From the NCBI GenBank assembly GCA_000687695.1, contig JHWZ01000002.1, positions 232,779-296,778 of the forward strand: a stretch of 64,000 bases of DNA. The letters are read 5' to 3'. Shown here in pieces: positions 44,181-52,845 of this stretch. Below the pieces are notes generated by a model. The model was given only the letters and a program-made list of their open reading frames with translations. It was not told the origin of the DNA and did not search any database. The position numbers and the translations under genes are program-made. This stretch comes from Lachnospiraceae bacterium P6B14. Its GTDB lineage: Bacteria > Bacillota > Clostridia > Lachnospirales > Lachnospiraceae. The first letter of the stretch is position 1. Each line of letters starts with the position of its first letter.

Positions 44181-44840
44181 ATGAGTGAGAAGACAGTTTA
44201 TCATGGATCAAGGATTATTGTAAAAACTCCTGATATCAGAAAATCCAGACCGGATACTGATTTTGGTCCGGGGTTTTATTGTACTGAGATTGAGGATTTG
44301 GCTATGGAATGGGCATGTAGTATAGATCGCTCCGGATATTCTAATCGATATGAGATTGATATGTCATCATTAAAATCACTTGATTTAAACAGTGATGAGT
44401 ACACTCCACTTCATTGGCTTGCAATTTTAGTAAGCAACAGATCGGTGCGAATAAGCGCACCCATTCAAAAACAGAGTATCGAGTTTTTGTTAAAGAACTA
44501 TTTGATTGATATAAAAAAATATGACATTATCATTGGACCTCGCGCAGATGATTCATATTTTGCCATAGTTGAAATGTTTCTGATGAATACGATTACAATA
44601 GAGCAATTGAATCGAGCTTTGAATCTGGGGGATTGGGGTGATCAGTTTGTAATAAAGAGTAAAAAAGCATATGAAAGCATACGTTTTGTCGATGCTACAC
44701 CAGCGGATCATAGGATTTACTATCCAAAGAGGAAAAAGAGGGATGAGGATGCGGTGACAAGTTTTCAACAGATGTTGAGAGAAGTTGGAATTGAAGGTAC
44801 GTACATGAGAGATATATTATCAAACGAAAAAGGAGAATGA
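44181..44840 (+). CDS. DUF3990-type ADP-ribosyltransferase-like protein (putative toxin)
   Basis: A 219-residue protein. The N-terminal VYHGSRIIVKTPDI...DFGPGFYCT segment (residues 6-39) is the hallmark of the DUF3990 family, which is related in fold to ADP-ribosyltransferases: H-G in the first strand and GFY in the second. ATG at 44181 has GGAG (44171-44174) 6 bases upstream; an in-frame TTG at 44169 would lack a site. It is AT-rich relative to asnA. The partner gene begins 3 bp after its stop, with its ribosome binding site inside this gene. A toxin role is inferred from family and pairing, not shown. Confidence 0.75.
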   Translation: MSEKTVYHGSRIIVKTPDIRKSRPDTDFGPGFYCTEIEDLAMEWACSIDRSGYSNRYEIDMSSLKSLDLNSDEYTPLHWLAILVSNRSVRISAPIQKQSIEFLLKNYLIDIKKYDIIIGPRADDSYFAIVEMFLMNTITIEQLNRALNLGDWGDQFVIKSKKAYESIRFVDATPADHRIYYPKRKKRDEDAVTSFQQMLREVGIEGTYMRDILSNEKGE

Positions 44841-44843
44841 ATT

Positions 44844-45530
44844 ATGCCGGTGTATAATAAGTTTTATGTTGATGTTGCCATGAAACATCTGGGTGAAGCG
44901 ATGGATTATGCAAATAGCTGTTGCGGGGTTTCCATACATGAGTTTATGGATTACTTTATTACAAGTGGTATCGCAGACGAATTTGCGGATGGCTCGCCAC
45001 GTGTTGTCGTCGGTATGTCCGGGACGGAGCTTGCTAGAGAAGTGTTACGTAGTACATTCGGGTATGAAACAAAGCATGTTTTTCCGCCTGCTCAGACTGT
45101 GTTATTATCCTGCTCTGAGGAATACTGGACAGGATGGATTCTGGCGTACTATCAGTGGAGCAGAGGATACAGCTTTAAGTCGATCGTATCACGTATACCC
45201 GTTGATTCGATCCGAAGCTTGTACCATCCGCTTCATGAGGTGTCAGAGGAAAGAGCTTCGATATCCATAGATGGAAGGATGGTCGAGAGAACGGAAGTAA
45301 ATGAACTTCAGCGTCGCAGGAGATTGCTTGGATATACTCAGCGTCTGTTGTCGGAAAAATCCGGTGTAAATCTCCGTACTCTTCAACAATATGAAATAGG
45401 GAGTAAAGATTTGAGTAAGGCATCCGGAAGTACGCTTCACGCCCTTTCAACGGCGTTGGGATGTACCGTGGAAGATTTGATCTGTACTAAGACTAATACC
45501 AAAAGCAAATCAGCCTCTCAAGCTCGCTGA
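44844..45530 (+). CDS. Xre-family helix-turn-helix protein with N-terminal partner domain (putative antitoxin)
   Basis: A 228-residue protein. Residues 1 to about 145 form a domain (VDVAMKHLGEAMDYANSCCG...EYWTGWILAYYQWSRGYSFKSI) that I have seen associated with DUF3990 genes but cannot name. Residues about 152-215 are a Cro/CI helix-turn-helix (LGYTQRLLSEKSGVNLRTLQQYEIGSKDL). The gene directly follows the DUF3990 gene with AAAGGAG at 44829-44835, so the two are made together. The HTH part could bind the 20-bp inverted repeat at the promoter. Its 3' end overlaps by 38 bp the end of the convergent gene on the minus strand. Confidence 0.78.
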   Translation: MPVYNKFYVDVAMKHLGEAMDYANSCCGVSIHEFMDYFITSGIADEFADGSPRVVVGMSGTELAREVLRSTFGYETKHVFPPAQTVLLSCSEEYWTGWILAYYQWSRGYSFKSIVSRIPVDSIRSLYHPLHEVSEERASISIDGRMVERTEVNELQRRRRLLGYTQRLLSEKSGVNLRTLQQYEIGSKDLSKASGSTLHALSTALGCTVEDLICTKTNTKSKSASQAR

Positions 45531-47850
45531 ACAGATTTGGATAATGATCAACCAACTTTCGTGTTTCGACTATTGAAAAAAGCATCGAAAAACCAATTAT
45601 AATCGTTACAAATGCTACCAGCGATATGACACATACCGACTTACCCTCAAGTAGAGGGAATTTTTTCATATACCCATGGATGTTCATAAGCACTAGTACC
45701 GACATAAACATCAATACCTGAATGATATCCAAAACATATACGTCTTTCGAGCCGCCTACACAGTAATCTAAAAATGCAGCGATGACCATCAACAGAAACA
45801 TAAGAATATATGTGTGACTTCTTATCCGGTTATTTTTGTAAGTATGTACACGGGCAGTCTTTCTGCGACGTGTTTGCCACACAAAGAAAGGCATCGCCAG
45901 TGTTCCGAGAAAAACAATAGGATAACAAAAAACGCCGAAGTTGTTTACTTCGAAAACATACTTACCGTTGTTGAATAGCGATGAAACATTCGGAGCGAAA
46001 AACGGAAAGTCTCCGGTCAGTTTCAATGGTTGCATAAAATAATGCAGAAATGAATTGGGCAATAATGAAAGATCGATCTGATTTGCCTGAATGTTGCTGA
46101 CAGTCAATTGATACCCCTGCCCGAAATCAAAGAACGAATCAAACCTTACATAATTAAACGCCATTATCCCCGTCGCACCTATTATAATCGGTAACAGAAA
46201 ACCGGAGACGGAAATTATTTTCGTCGTTATCGGATAATCTTTACGTATCAGTATAGCTATAAACAGCGGAGCGAGTATCAACGCGCCTATCGACTTGGTG
46301 GGTCTGGTGGAAACGCACAATATGAATCCAATTCCCGACAGGACAAACAGGAACACCGACGGATTTTTTTTGAAAGTATTGTAACCGCTTACACCGCACC
46401 ACAAACACATCATCAGAAATGCTCCGCTGACTACACCCGGCAATGTATAAAAAGTAGAAAAGTTTGTTCCGATATAGAATTCACCTGCCACTGTGCATGT
46501 TATGACAGAAAGAATTAATAGCAGAAAATTCGGGCATCTGACAAACCTCTTTACTAATGCCAGCAGCGCACCCGTCATAAGCAGAGTGCCTATAATTGCA
46601 AAATACACTGTTGCCGTATTTGTACTGGGGAGATAACCTCCCGACATGAAGTAATACGGATAGTAGAACAAAAACAAAGGCACTACAGAATAATATGAGT
46701 AGTATTTTCCGTTATAGTATGCCCTGTCCCAAAAAAACGCTGTATTATTGTCTGCACGCTCCGAGTCGTCATAGGGATTCTCAAGGGTTTTAAGCGTATC
46801 ACTCGGCTCGATATCAAGTGCTATCTGTCCTTTTTGGAAAGCATCGAACATCTGAACGTATGGGTTTTGGTCGGATACGTCTATGCCTTTTTCATATTTG
46901 ATAGGCTCGTTTCCTGGTACGTCGGGCACGAAAAATATCAACATTGAAGCAGCACAGAGAACAGCCGTAAACGCCATTATCATACGGTGAGAAAGCTTTT
47001 TACAGTTGTATTTCAGCTTATATAGCCTAAAAGTAACTATTGCAATAACGATCACAGCTAACACTAATACAACCAAAAACCTTATATCAGAAAAATAAAA
47101 AGGCATAACACTGTCGATTGTCATGGATGTAAGTGTCAGCGGAGAACCTACACCTGATAGCGAAACGGTCAGTTTTTTCAGGGTTTTATATGGATGAATA
47201 CTGAACCAAAGCGGCCTGTCATATCCTCCGCTGAAAAACTTGCTGCCAACAGCTATATTCTTGGTTCCGAAGTTCTCATCGGTCATGCTTACGGTAGCTT
47301 TTATCAGCTTATCTTCACCATCAAAATCAAGTGACAGCGCACCGATATTCTCATCTGAGTTCAATTCAAATGAGATGGCCGAATCCCTGTAGAATGTAAT
47401 AGAGCTTTCACCGATAATTACAGCATCTCCATCTGCGGTAGTTGCCAAAGAAAACAGTGAATCAGTCTGATTCTTATCTTCGGTAGTAAATCGGTTGAAA
47501 TTACATATGAACACTTCAATCAAAAAAAGGATAACAGCTACCTTACCAATCCTTTTTAAGAATACTTTAAGAGAATTATCAGGTAAAAAACGGGTAAGCA
47601 CTACAGCGCAGAATCCGCAGAGGGTGACAACTCCGGCAGCAACCGGAGATGGAGCGGCTTCCAAATGCGTAAAAGAGGAAACAAGCACTGTCAGCACCAG
47701 TACCAATATACTCGCTATCGTTCCGAAAACAATGCTGATTTTGAAAAAACCATTTTTCTTTTCCGCAACACAAGGCAAAAAACTAAAGCCTACGGTGAAC
47801 AGCAGAACACCGGCAACAGTTGTTATTATCGCAGGGATGAATTCACTCAT
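45493..47850 (-). CDS. large polytopic membrane protein, GT-C-like, unknown function
   Basis: A 785-residue protein. Three to four helices lie at the N-terminus, then an extracytoplasmic beta-rich domain (about residues 130-260), then about nine helices. A loop at about 330-385 contains DQNPYVQMFDAF...NPYDDSERADNNTAFFWDRAYYNGKYYSYYSVVP. The aromatic and acidic loop next to many helices recalls GT-C glycosyltransferases, but no diagnostic motif is certain. AT content is higher than in most of the window. It has its own promoter and converges on the putative toxin-antitoxin pair with a 38-bp 3' overlap, so no terminator lies between them. Confidence 0.75.
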   Translation of the reverse strand: MSEFIPAIITTVAGVLLFTVGFSFLPCVAEKKNGFFKISIVFGTIASILVLVLTVLVSSFTHLEAAPSPVAAGVVTLCGFCAVVLTRFLPDNSLKVFLKRIGKVAVILFLIEVFICNFNRFTTEDKNQTDSLFSLATTADGDAVIIGESSITFYRDSAISFELNSDENIGALSLDFDGEDKLIKATVSMTDENFGTKNIAVGSKFFSGGYDRPLWFSIHPYKTLKKLTVSLSGVGSPLTLTSMTIDSVMPFYFSDIRFLVVLVLAVIVIAIVTFRLYKLKYNCKKLSHRMIMAFTAVLCAASMLIFFVPDVPGNEPIKYEKGIDVSDQNPYVQMFDAFQKGQIALDIEPSDTLKTLENPYDDSERADNNTAFFWDRAYYNGKYYSYYSVVPLFLFYYPYYFMSGGYLPSTNTATVYFAIIGTLLMTGALLALVKRFVRCPNFLLLILSVITCTVAGEFYIGTNFSTFYTLPGVVSGAFLMMCLWCGVSGYNTFKKNPSVFLFVLSGIGFILCVSTRPTKSIGALILAPLFIAILIRKDYPITTKIISVSGFLLPIIIGATGIMAFNYVRFDSFFDFGQGYQLTVSNIQANQIDLSLLPNSFLHYFMQPLKLTGDFPFFAPNVSSLFNNGKYVFEVNNFGVFCYPIVFLGTLAMPFFVWQTRRRKTARVHTYKNNRIRSHTYILMFLLMVIAAFLDYCVGGSKDVYVLDIIQVLMFMSVLVLMNIHGYMKKFPLLEGKSVCVISLVAFVTIIIGFSMLFSIVETRKLVDHYPNLFSELERLICFWY

Positions 47851-47880
47851 AAAATGAGTCCTTTCTTATTTAAGTTTATA

Positions 47881-47932
47881 TATCGTCGTATAACGATATC
47901 ATATTATAACAGATTTTACCGATGTAGAGCAA
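47881..47932 (-). promoter_or_regulatory. promoter of the large membrane protein gene
   Basis: On the minus strand TTGCTC (47927-47932), 18 bp, TATAAT (47903-47908). An inverted repeat TATCGT/ACGATA (47881-47886 and 47893-47898) lies just downstream of the start site and could be an operator. Confidence 0.6.
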
Positions 47933-47959
47933 TAGATTTTTGATAAAAACTAATACAGA

Positions 47960-47989
47960 TTGACGATTGCGCATGCTATATGTTAAAAT
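47960..47989 (+). promoter_or_regulatory. promoter of the PAS-GGDEF gene
   Basis: TTGACG (47960-47965), 18 bp, TAAAAT (47984-47989). It is divergent from the membrane protein promoter. Confidence 0.6.
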
Positions 47990-48047
47990 AGTGTGCGAAA
48001 AGCAACTTAATAATCAGCTTCAATCACGAAAAGAGGGATAAGTCATC

Positions 48048-49490
48048 ATGAAAATGAATGAGTCGCTTTTTGACAATATTATCGATACAGCACAGGACTG
48101 TATATTCTGGAAGGATAAGGACCGCCGTTTCGTCGGCGTGAATCAGGCGTTCTTGGATTTCTACGGTTTTGAATCGGCGGATGTTCTCATTGGTAAAAAT
48201 GACGAGGAGATGGGTTGGCACTCTGATCCCGAGCCATTCAAGCAGGATGAGTTGAGAGTTCTCGACGGAGAGAGCACCTATAAGGTTCTCGGAAAGTGCG
48301 AGGTAAAAGGTGAAGAACGCGATATCATCGCCAGCAAACGCCCGATCTACCGCGGAGGTGAGGTGGTAGGACTCGTCGGAAGTTTCATCGATGTTACCGA
48401 TGTTATCCGAAGGGAAAACGAAAGCGGAGCCAGACAGACGATGTACACCATCGAAAAGCTCCGTAAATATCCCTATTTTGATAAACTCCTTGATGAGGTT
48501 TGTCTGGATGAGGTGCTGGATCATCTGACCGGTATCATATCGCGCGGGTATATTTTTGATTATGTAAAATCACTGATCTCGCTCAGGACTCCGTTTACTT
48601 TTTGTATCGTGGATCTCGATAATTTCAAAGATATAAATGACACGTATGGGCATCACGCCGGTGATGTAGTATTGATGGATGTTGCCAGAGAACTCGCCAT
48701 CTATACGGATGGATACGGACTCGTTGGCCGATTTGGCGGAGATGAACTTTTGGTGGTTAATCTCAGGGATATCGAGTTCGGTGACAAGGTTGTCTTTTTC
48801 AAAAAGATGTATGAGGGAAAGAAAATCCTTCGAAAGACTCTTCGTTACGACGGACATAATCTGTTTGTAACCGGTACATCGGGATGTGCTACTTATCCGG
48901 ATGACTCGCAGGATTATGATGAGCTGTTTTCGTTTATAGATAAGACCTTATATCAGGGTAAGAATCGCGGACGAAACTGTTATACGGTTTATGTCGAGTC
49001 GGAGCACAAGCATCTGGATGTAAAAGACATGGCCAGAAGCGCCGTCTACACCAGTATGTATGCCATCTCACAAAAATGCGAAAAAGTTGAGGGAGCACTA
49101 AATCAGCTCAACTCAGTTCTCCCCTTCCTTTCCGGAAAAATGCAGATTTCGGACTTATTCTATGTAGATGAGAACAACATTATGAGGACCCCGAAAGGTA
49201 TTCAGGTTTCCAAGGATATAGATGATATAGAAAATCTTATGGAAGATGGTATGTATACCGCAAACTCCCTTGATGATACGAAAAACAGAAGCCCACATCT
49301 TTATGAGACGCTGAAAATACACGGTATCATAGCAGTGATGATCGTTCGTGTCGGCTTGGCGGATACTCAATTCGGTTATCTGATATGCGCTGACATGCAC
49401 AACCATCGTCTCTGGCAGGATGATGAACGAGGTATTATCTACTATTTATCAAAAATACTCGCAACCAGTCTGATCCAGGGAAAGGAATAG
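48048..49490 (+). CDS. PAS-GGDEF diguanylate cyclase-like protein
   Basis: A 480-residue soluble protein. The N-terminal PAS domain (about 1-120: FDNIIDTAQDCIFWKDKDRRFVGVNQAF, FIDVTDV) is followed by a GGDEF domain (about 150-315) with the signature RFGGDELL and DNFKDINDTYGHHAGD, so the active-site loop is GGDEL. A C-terminal region (about 325-480) reads like a GAF-type sensory domain. It likely makes c-di-GMP in response to a signal. No transmembrane segment. AAGAGGG is 10 bases before the ATG at 48048. Confidence 0.88.
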   Translation: MKMNESLFDNIIDTAQDCIFWKDKDRRFVGVNQAFLDFYGFESADVLIGKNDEEMGWHSDPEPFKQDELRVLDGESTYKVLGKCEVKGEERDIIASKRPIYRGGEVVGLVGSFIDVTDVIRRENESGARQTMYTIEKLRKYPYFDKLLDEVCLDEVLDHLTGIISRGYIFDYVKSLISLRTPFTFCIVDLDNFKDINDTYGHHAGDVVLMDVARELAIYTDGYGLVGRFGGDELLVVNLRDIEFGDKVVFFKKMYEGKKILRKTLRYDGHNLFVTGTSGCATYPDDSQDYDELFSFIDKTLYQGKNRGRNCYTVYVESEHKHLDVKDMARSAVYTSMYAISQKCEKVEGALNQLNSVLPFLSGKMQISDLFYVDENNIMRTPKGIQVSKDIDDIENLMEDGMYTANSLDDTKNRSPHLYETLKIHGIIAVMIVRVGLADTQFGYLICADMHNHRLWQDDERGIIYYLSKILATSLIQGKE

Positions 49491-49503
49491 GAGGTATACA
49501 TTT

Positions 49504-50991
49504 ATGAGTGTTATCGCAGGTTTCATGGTGCCTCATCCACCGCTTATCGTGCCTGATGTTGGGCGCGGAAGTGAGGATCAGGTCAGAGAGACTATAGCAG
49601 CATATGAAAAAGTTGCGGATGAGATCGCCGAGCTGAAGCCTGAAACCATAGTTATCTCATCACCACACTCTGTGATGTACGCAGACTATTTCCACATCTC
49701 GCCGGGCGCGCATGCTACCGGCGACTTTGGCAATTTCCGTGCGCCGCAGGTGAGCTTTGATGTGGATTATGATGAGCGTTTTGCTATGCAGTGGGCAAAC
49801 CATGCGGCTGTGGCCGAGATAGATGCGGGGGTTCTGGGTGAGCGTGATCCTAACCTCGACCATGGAACTATGGTACCACTGTATTTTATTACAAAAAAAT
49901 ACACCGATTTTAAGCTCGTACGTATCGGACTCTCGGGTTTTTCTCTTGCAACTCATTATCGCATGGGACAGTTGGTTCAGACTGTTGCCGATGAGCTCAA
50001 CAGGAGAGTTGTATACGTTGCGAGCGGCGATCTGTCGCACAAACTGAAGGATGACGGACCATATGGCTTCCATCCGAAAGGCCCTGAGTACGATGAGCGT
50101 ATCATGGACGTTATGGGGCGCGGTGATTTTGATGAGCTGATGGATTTCGATGAAGCTCTGTGTCAGCATGCTGCCGAGTGTGGTCACAGGTCATTTGTCA
50201 TGATGGCCGGCGCTCTCGACGGAAAAGCTGTTGACATCGAGAAGCTCGTTCATCAGGATGTAACGGGAGTCGGTTATGGCATCTGCACTTATCACGTAAC
50301 GGGTGATGACGAGTCGAGACATTTTTTGGAAAAATGGACCGAACGTGATGAAAAACGCAGAAATGAACTCCGATCAAGTGAGGATGTCTATGTCAGACTG
50401 GCGAGGTTATCTCTGGAGTCCTATATAAAAGAAGGAAAAATCATCAGCTGGGATGAGGTGAAGGATGAGGTTGTCCCGGGAAAAGGCGGAGTGAACACGT
50501 CTGAAGATGCGAGCAATCCCATGAAGTATTCTTCTGAGGACGGTACGGCGACACCTATTGCCATTGACCAGCTCGAAAAAGCACAGGCAGGAGCATTTGT
50601 CTCAATTCATAAAGACGGAAAACTCAGAGGATGCATCGGTACGATATCAGCTGTACGCGACTCCGTAGCTGAGGAGATCATCGAAAACGCGATCAGTGCA
50701 TCGACCAAAGATCCGAGGTTTGATCCGATAGAGGAGGATGAGCTTCCATATCTCGAGATCAGCGTGGATGTGCTTGGTGTGGCTGAAAGTATCAAATCTC
50801 CAAAGGAGCTTGATGTAAAAAAATACGGAGTGATCGTGACGAAGGGAATGAGACGAGGACTTTTGCTTCCTAACCTGGAAGGGATAGATTCAGTTGAGGA
50901 ACAGCTGATGATAGCAAAACAAAAAGCCGGGCTCACAACCGATGAGAGAGGCTGCCAACTCCAGCGTTTCGAAGTTGTACGTCACCGCTGA
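49504..50991 (+). CDS. AmmeMemoRadiSam A/B fusion (LigB-like plus AMMECR1 domain)
   Basis: A 495-residue two-domain protein. Residues 1 to about 275 are an extradiol-dioxygenase-like (LigB/MEMO) domain with GFMVPHPPLIVPDVGRG, SPHSVMYADYF and DLSHKLKDDGPYG, which keep the His pattern. Residues about 300-490 are an AMMECR1 domain with GAFVSIHKDGKLRGCIGT and DPRFDPIEEDELPYLEISVDVLG. In many bacteria these proteins occur with a radical SAM protein; none is in this window. Substrate and function are unknown. GGAGG is present before the ATG, 13 bp after the GGDEF gene, so the two are probably co-transcribed. Confidence 0.9.
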   Translation: MSVIAGFMVPHPPLIVPDVGRGSEDQVRETIAAYEKVADEIAELKPETIVISSPHSVMYADYFHISPGAHATGDFGNFRAPQVSFDVDYDERFAMQWANHAAVAEIDAGVLGERDPNLDHGTMVPLYFITKKYTDFKLVRIGLSGFSLATHYRMGQLVQTVADELNRRVVYVASGDLSHKLKDDGPYGFHPKGPEYDERIMDVMGRGDFDELMDFDEALCQHAAECGHRSFVMMAGALDGKAVDIEKLVHQDVTGVGYGICTYHVTGDDESRHFLEKWTERDEKRRNELRSSEDVYVRLARLSLESYIKEGKIISWDEVKDEVVPGKGGVNTSEDASNPMKYSSEDGTATPIAIDQLEKAQAGAFVSIHKDGKLRGCIGTISAVRDSVAEEIIENAISASTKDPRFDPIEEDELPYLEISVDVLGVAESIKSPKELDVKKYGVIVTKGMRRGLLLPNLEGIDSVEEQLMIAKQKAGLTTDERGCQLQRFEVVRHR

Positions 50992-51016
50992 TATTACAAA
51001 TGAAAGGATAAACGTT

Positions 51017-52192
51017 ATGGAAAATTTCAGTTTCTATGCACCAACATATTTTGAATTCGGAAAAGGATCGGAGGCGAAGACGGGAGAGTTGATAAAGCGC
51101 TTCGGGGGAACCAAGGTCCTTCTTCACTACGGTGGCGGTTCCATCAAGGAAAATGGCGTGTACGGCAAGGTCATCGCATCGCTTACATCAGCCGGTGTTC
51201 CGTTTACCGAGCTCGGTGGAGTGAAGCCGAATCCGAGGAGCGGTCTTGTATATGAAGGAATAGAGCTCGCAAAAAAAGAGGGAGTCGACTTTATCCTTGC
51301 AGTCGGAGGTGGCTCGGTTATAGACTCTGCAAAGGCGATAGCTGCAGGGGCGCTCTACGACGGAGATTTTCTTGATTTTTACCAGGGAAAGGCTGTGATA
51401 GAGGATGCACTTCCGATAGGTACAGTGCTCACGATCGCTGCGGCCGGTAGCGAAGGATCTGCTAACTCCGTTATAACCGATGAGGAAAACAAGATAAAAA
51501 AAGGTGCGCGTTCGGATTATCTGAGGCCCAGATTCTCTGTTATGAATCCGGAGTTTACATGTACACTTCCGGCATACCAGACGGCAGCCGGGGCGACCGA
51601 TATTTTTATCCATGTATGTGAGAGATATTTTTCAAATACCAGAGAGGTCAGTGTCACGGATCGTATGTGTGAGGCTGTGATGAAGACCATATTATATGAA
51701 ACGCCTCGTGTTCTCAGAGATCCTGACAACTACGAAGCCAGGGCGAATATTATGTGGGCCGGTATGATCGCTCACAATAACATCTGCGGCGTGGGTCGTG
51801 AACAGGATTGGGCGTCTCATCATATTGAGCATGAGCTTTCGGCACTCTATGATGTCACTCATGGAGCCGGGCTCGCGGTCATCGCTCCGGCGTGGATGAA
51901 GTTTGTTCTCGAAAAGCATCCTGAAAAGTTCGTGCCTTTTGCGACCGAGGTATGGGGTGTTCCGCTCGACACCATCAATCCGATGGAGACAGCCATGAGA
52001 GGTATCGAACGCTTTGAGGCGTTTTTGAAGCAGATCGGGATGCCGTCGAAGTTTTCCGAGATCGGTGCGAAGAAGGCGGACATACCGGTTATGGTTGACA
52101 AGATTTTCGCCAAGAAGGAGACGGAAGGGTTCTATGTCAAGCTGACACGTGACGATGTTACAAAGATATATGAGTCAGTTGCTGATCAATAA
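51017..52192 (+). CDS. iron-containing alcohol dehydrogenase
   Basis: A 391-residue group III alcohol dehydrogenase (butanol dehydrogenase-like). It has the NAD(P) region GGGSVIDSAKAIAAGALYDGDFLDFYQG and the metal-binding HHIEHELSALYDVTHGAGLAV with its His residues. It reduces aldehydes to alcohols, useful for redox balance in fermentation. ATG at 51017 is taken because AAAGGA lies upstream and the product starts MENFSFYAPTYFEFGKG, typical of the family. The gene follows the AMMECR1 fusion at 25 bp. Confidence 0.93.
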   Translation: MENFSFYAPTYFEFGKGSEAKTGELIKRFGGTKVLLHYGGGSIKENGVYGKVIASLTSAGVPFTELGGVKPNPRSGLVYEGIELAKKEGVDFILAVGGGSVIDSAKAIAAGALYDGDFLDFYQGKAVIEDALPIGTVLTIAAAGSEGSANSVITDEENKIKKGARSDYLRPRFSVMNPEFTCTLPAYQTAAGATDIFIHVCERYFSNTREVSVTDRMCEAVMKTILYETPRVLRDPDNYEARANIMWAGMIAHNNICGVGREQDWASHHIEHELSALYDVTHGAGLAVIAPAWMKFVLEKHPEKFVPFATEVWGVPLDTINPMETAMRGIERFEAFLKQIGMPSKFSEIGAKKADIPVMVDKIFAKKETEGFYVKLTRDDVTKIYESVADQ

Positions 52193-52247
52193 GGACCATT
52201 TGTTTTGGAACTATACACGAACTGTTTGAGTTTTTGTTTACTAATTT

Positions 52248-52395
52248 GGAAAGGGCAGTTTAAGAAGCATATCAGCGGACAGGATGTCTATCATACGTCG
52301 TTGCGCAGCGCTGGTCTTTTCAGCGCGCACAACGTGACGTATGATAAAAAAGCGAAAGCGTGCCTGTCCGCATATGCACTTAAACTGCCCTTTCC
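52248..52395 (-). repeat. palindromic element, family 1 copy between alcohol dehydrogenase and nrdD
   Basis: The outer arms GGAAAGGGCAGTTTAAG (52248-52264) and CTTAAACTGCCCTTTCC (52379-52395) are perfectly complementary. On the minus strand CACGCTTTCGCTTTTTT is followed by the inner arm TCATACGT/ACGTATGA (52337-52344, 52291-52298), the bulge, CGTTGTGCGC against GCGCAACG, and a GCTG/CAGC tip with loop AAAAGAC. The core equals the copy at 41356; arms and tip differ but stay paired. Confidence 0.85.
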
Positions 52396-52449
52396 GTCTG
52401 TGCCAAACCAATCCGACTCAAACTGCTCTTTCCGTCTGTGTCCAAACAA
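52382..52449 (+). repeat. imperfect direct repeat after the palindrome
   Basis: About 30 bp beginning AAACTGCCCTTTCCGTCTGT (52382) recur at 52419 as AAACTGCTCTTTCCGTCTGT, ending in CCAAAC. The repeat duplicates the 3' outer arm of the neighbouring palindrome. The sequence from 52450 to 52590 shows no gene. Confidence 0.65.
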
Positions 52450-52596
52450 AACCTGACCACACCATATAGTGTCCGAATTTATAAAAAAACAGAACATATA
52501 GCGGGCAAAAAAGTGAAATTCGACCCTTTTTCGGGTCTCTGTCGACAAGCGTAGACTATAGATATTGCGTTATTTTCGATAACTTTCGCAAAAAAT

Positions 52597-52612
52597 CCAC
52601 AATATCTTGTGG
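52597..52612 (+). promoter_or_regulatory. NrdR-box-like operator
   Basis: CCACAATATCTTGTGG is a near-perfect palindrome and matches the NrdR consensus ACACWATATATWGTGT at 13 of 16 positions. It sits 8 bp upstream of the nrdD -35, where NrdR, the ATP/dATP-sensing repressor of ribonucleotide reductase genes, is expected to act. A second box at the usual spacing was not found. Confidence 0.72.
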
Positions 52613-52619
52613 TAGACTG

Positions 52620-52648
52620 TTGACATCCGTCACTATCGGTGCTATAAT
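52620..52648 (+). promoter_or_regulatory. nrdD promoter
   Basis: Consensus TTGACA (52620-52625), 17 bp, TATAAT (52643-52648) with TG at 52640-52641 (extended -10). One of the strongest promoters in the window. Confidence 0.88.
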
Positions 52649-52654
52649 GTATCT

Positions 52655-52845
52655 CAGTTGGCCTCAATAGGACATCGTCCCGGATGAGCGTAAAACCGAA
52701 ATGGTTATCCTGAGGCAAAGGGAATTGATACAGGAGTAGAATCCCGAAGTTTAGGAAAAGATTGTTAACAGTGAATTGATGACCCCGGGGAGTGGGTCAT
52801 CCGGCAAGGACGCACACGAAGGGTGTCGAAAGGAGTTGTAGCGCA
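52655..52845 (+). ncRNA. structured nrdD leader RNA, class unknown
   Basis: About 190 nt precede the nrdD start. A multibranch fold is plausible: GCCTCA and AGGA (52671-52682) with TCCT and GAGGC (52717-52725), enclosing CATC/GATG and AACC/GGTT hairpins. Then GGGAATT/AATCCC (52730-52756), and GATGACCC (52779-52786)/GGGTCATC (52795-52802) with an 8-base loop. The pairing near the ribosome binding site would suit translational control. I could not match it to cobalamin, THF or another known riboswitch. Confidence 0.4.

Noticed and set aside
52459..52472. Second NrdR box (ACACCATATAGTGT)
   Set aside because: Arms ACAC/GTGT fit, but the site is 14 instead of 16 bp and about 160 bp upstream of the promoter.
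52655..52845. Cobalamin riboswitch upstream of nrdD
   Set aside because: A GGGAA stretch is present, but the conserved GCCACTG B12 box and the surrounding order are missing.
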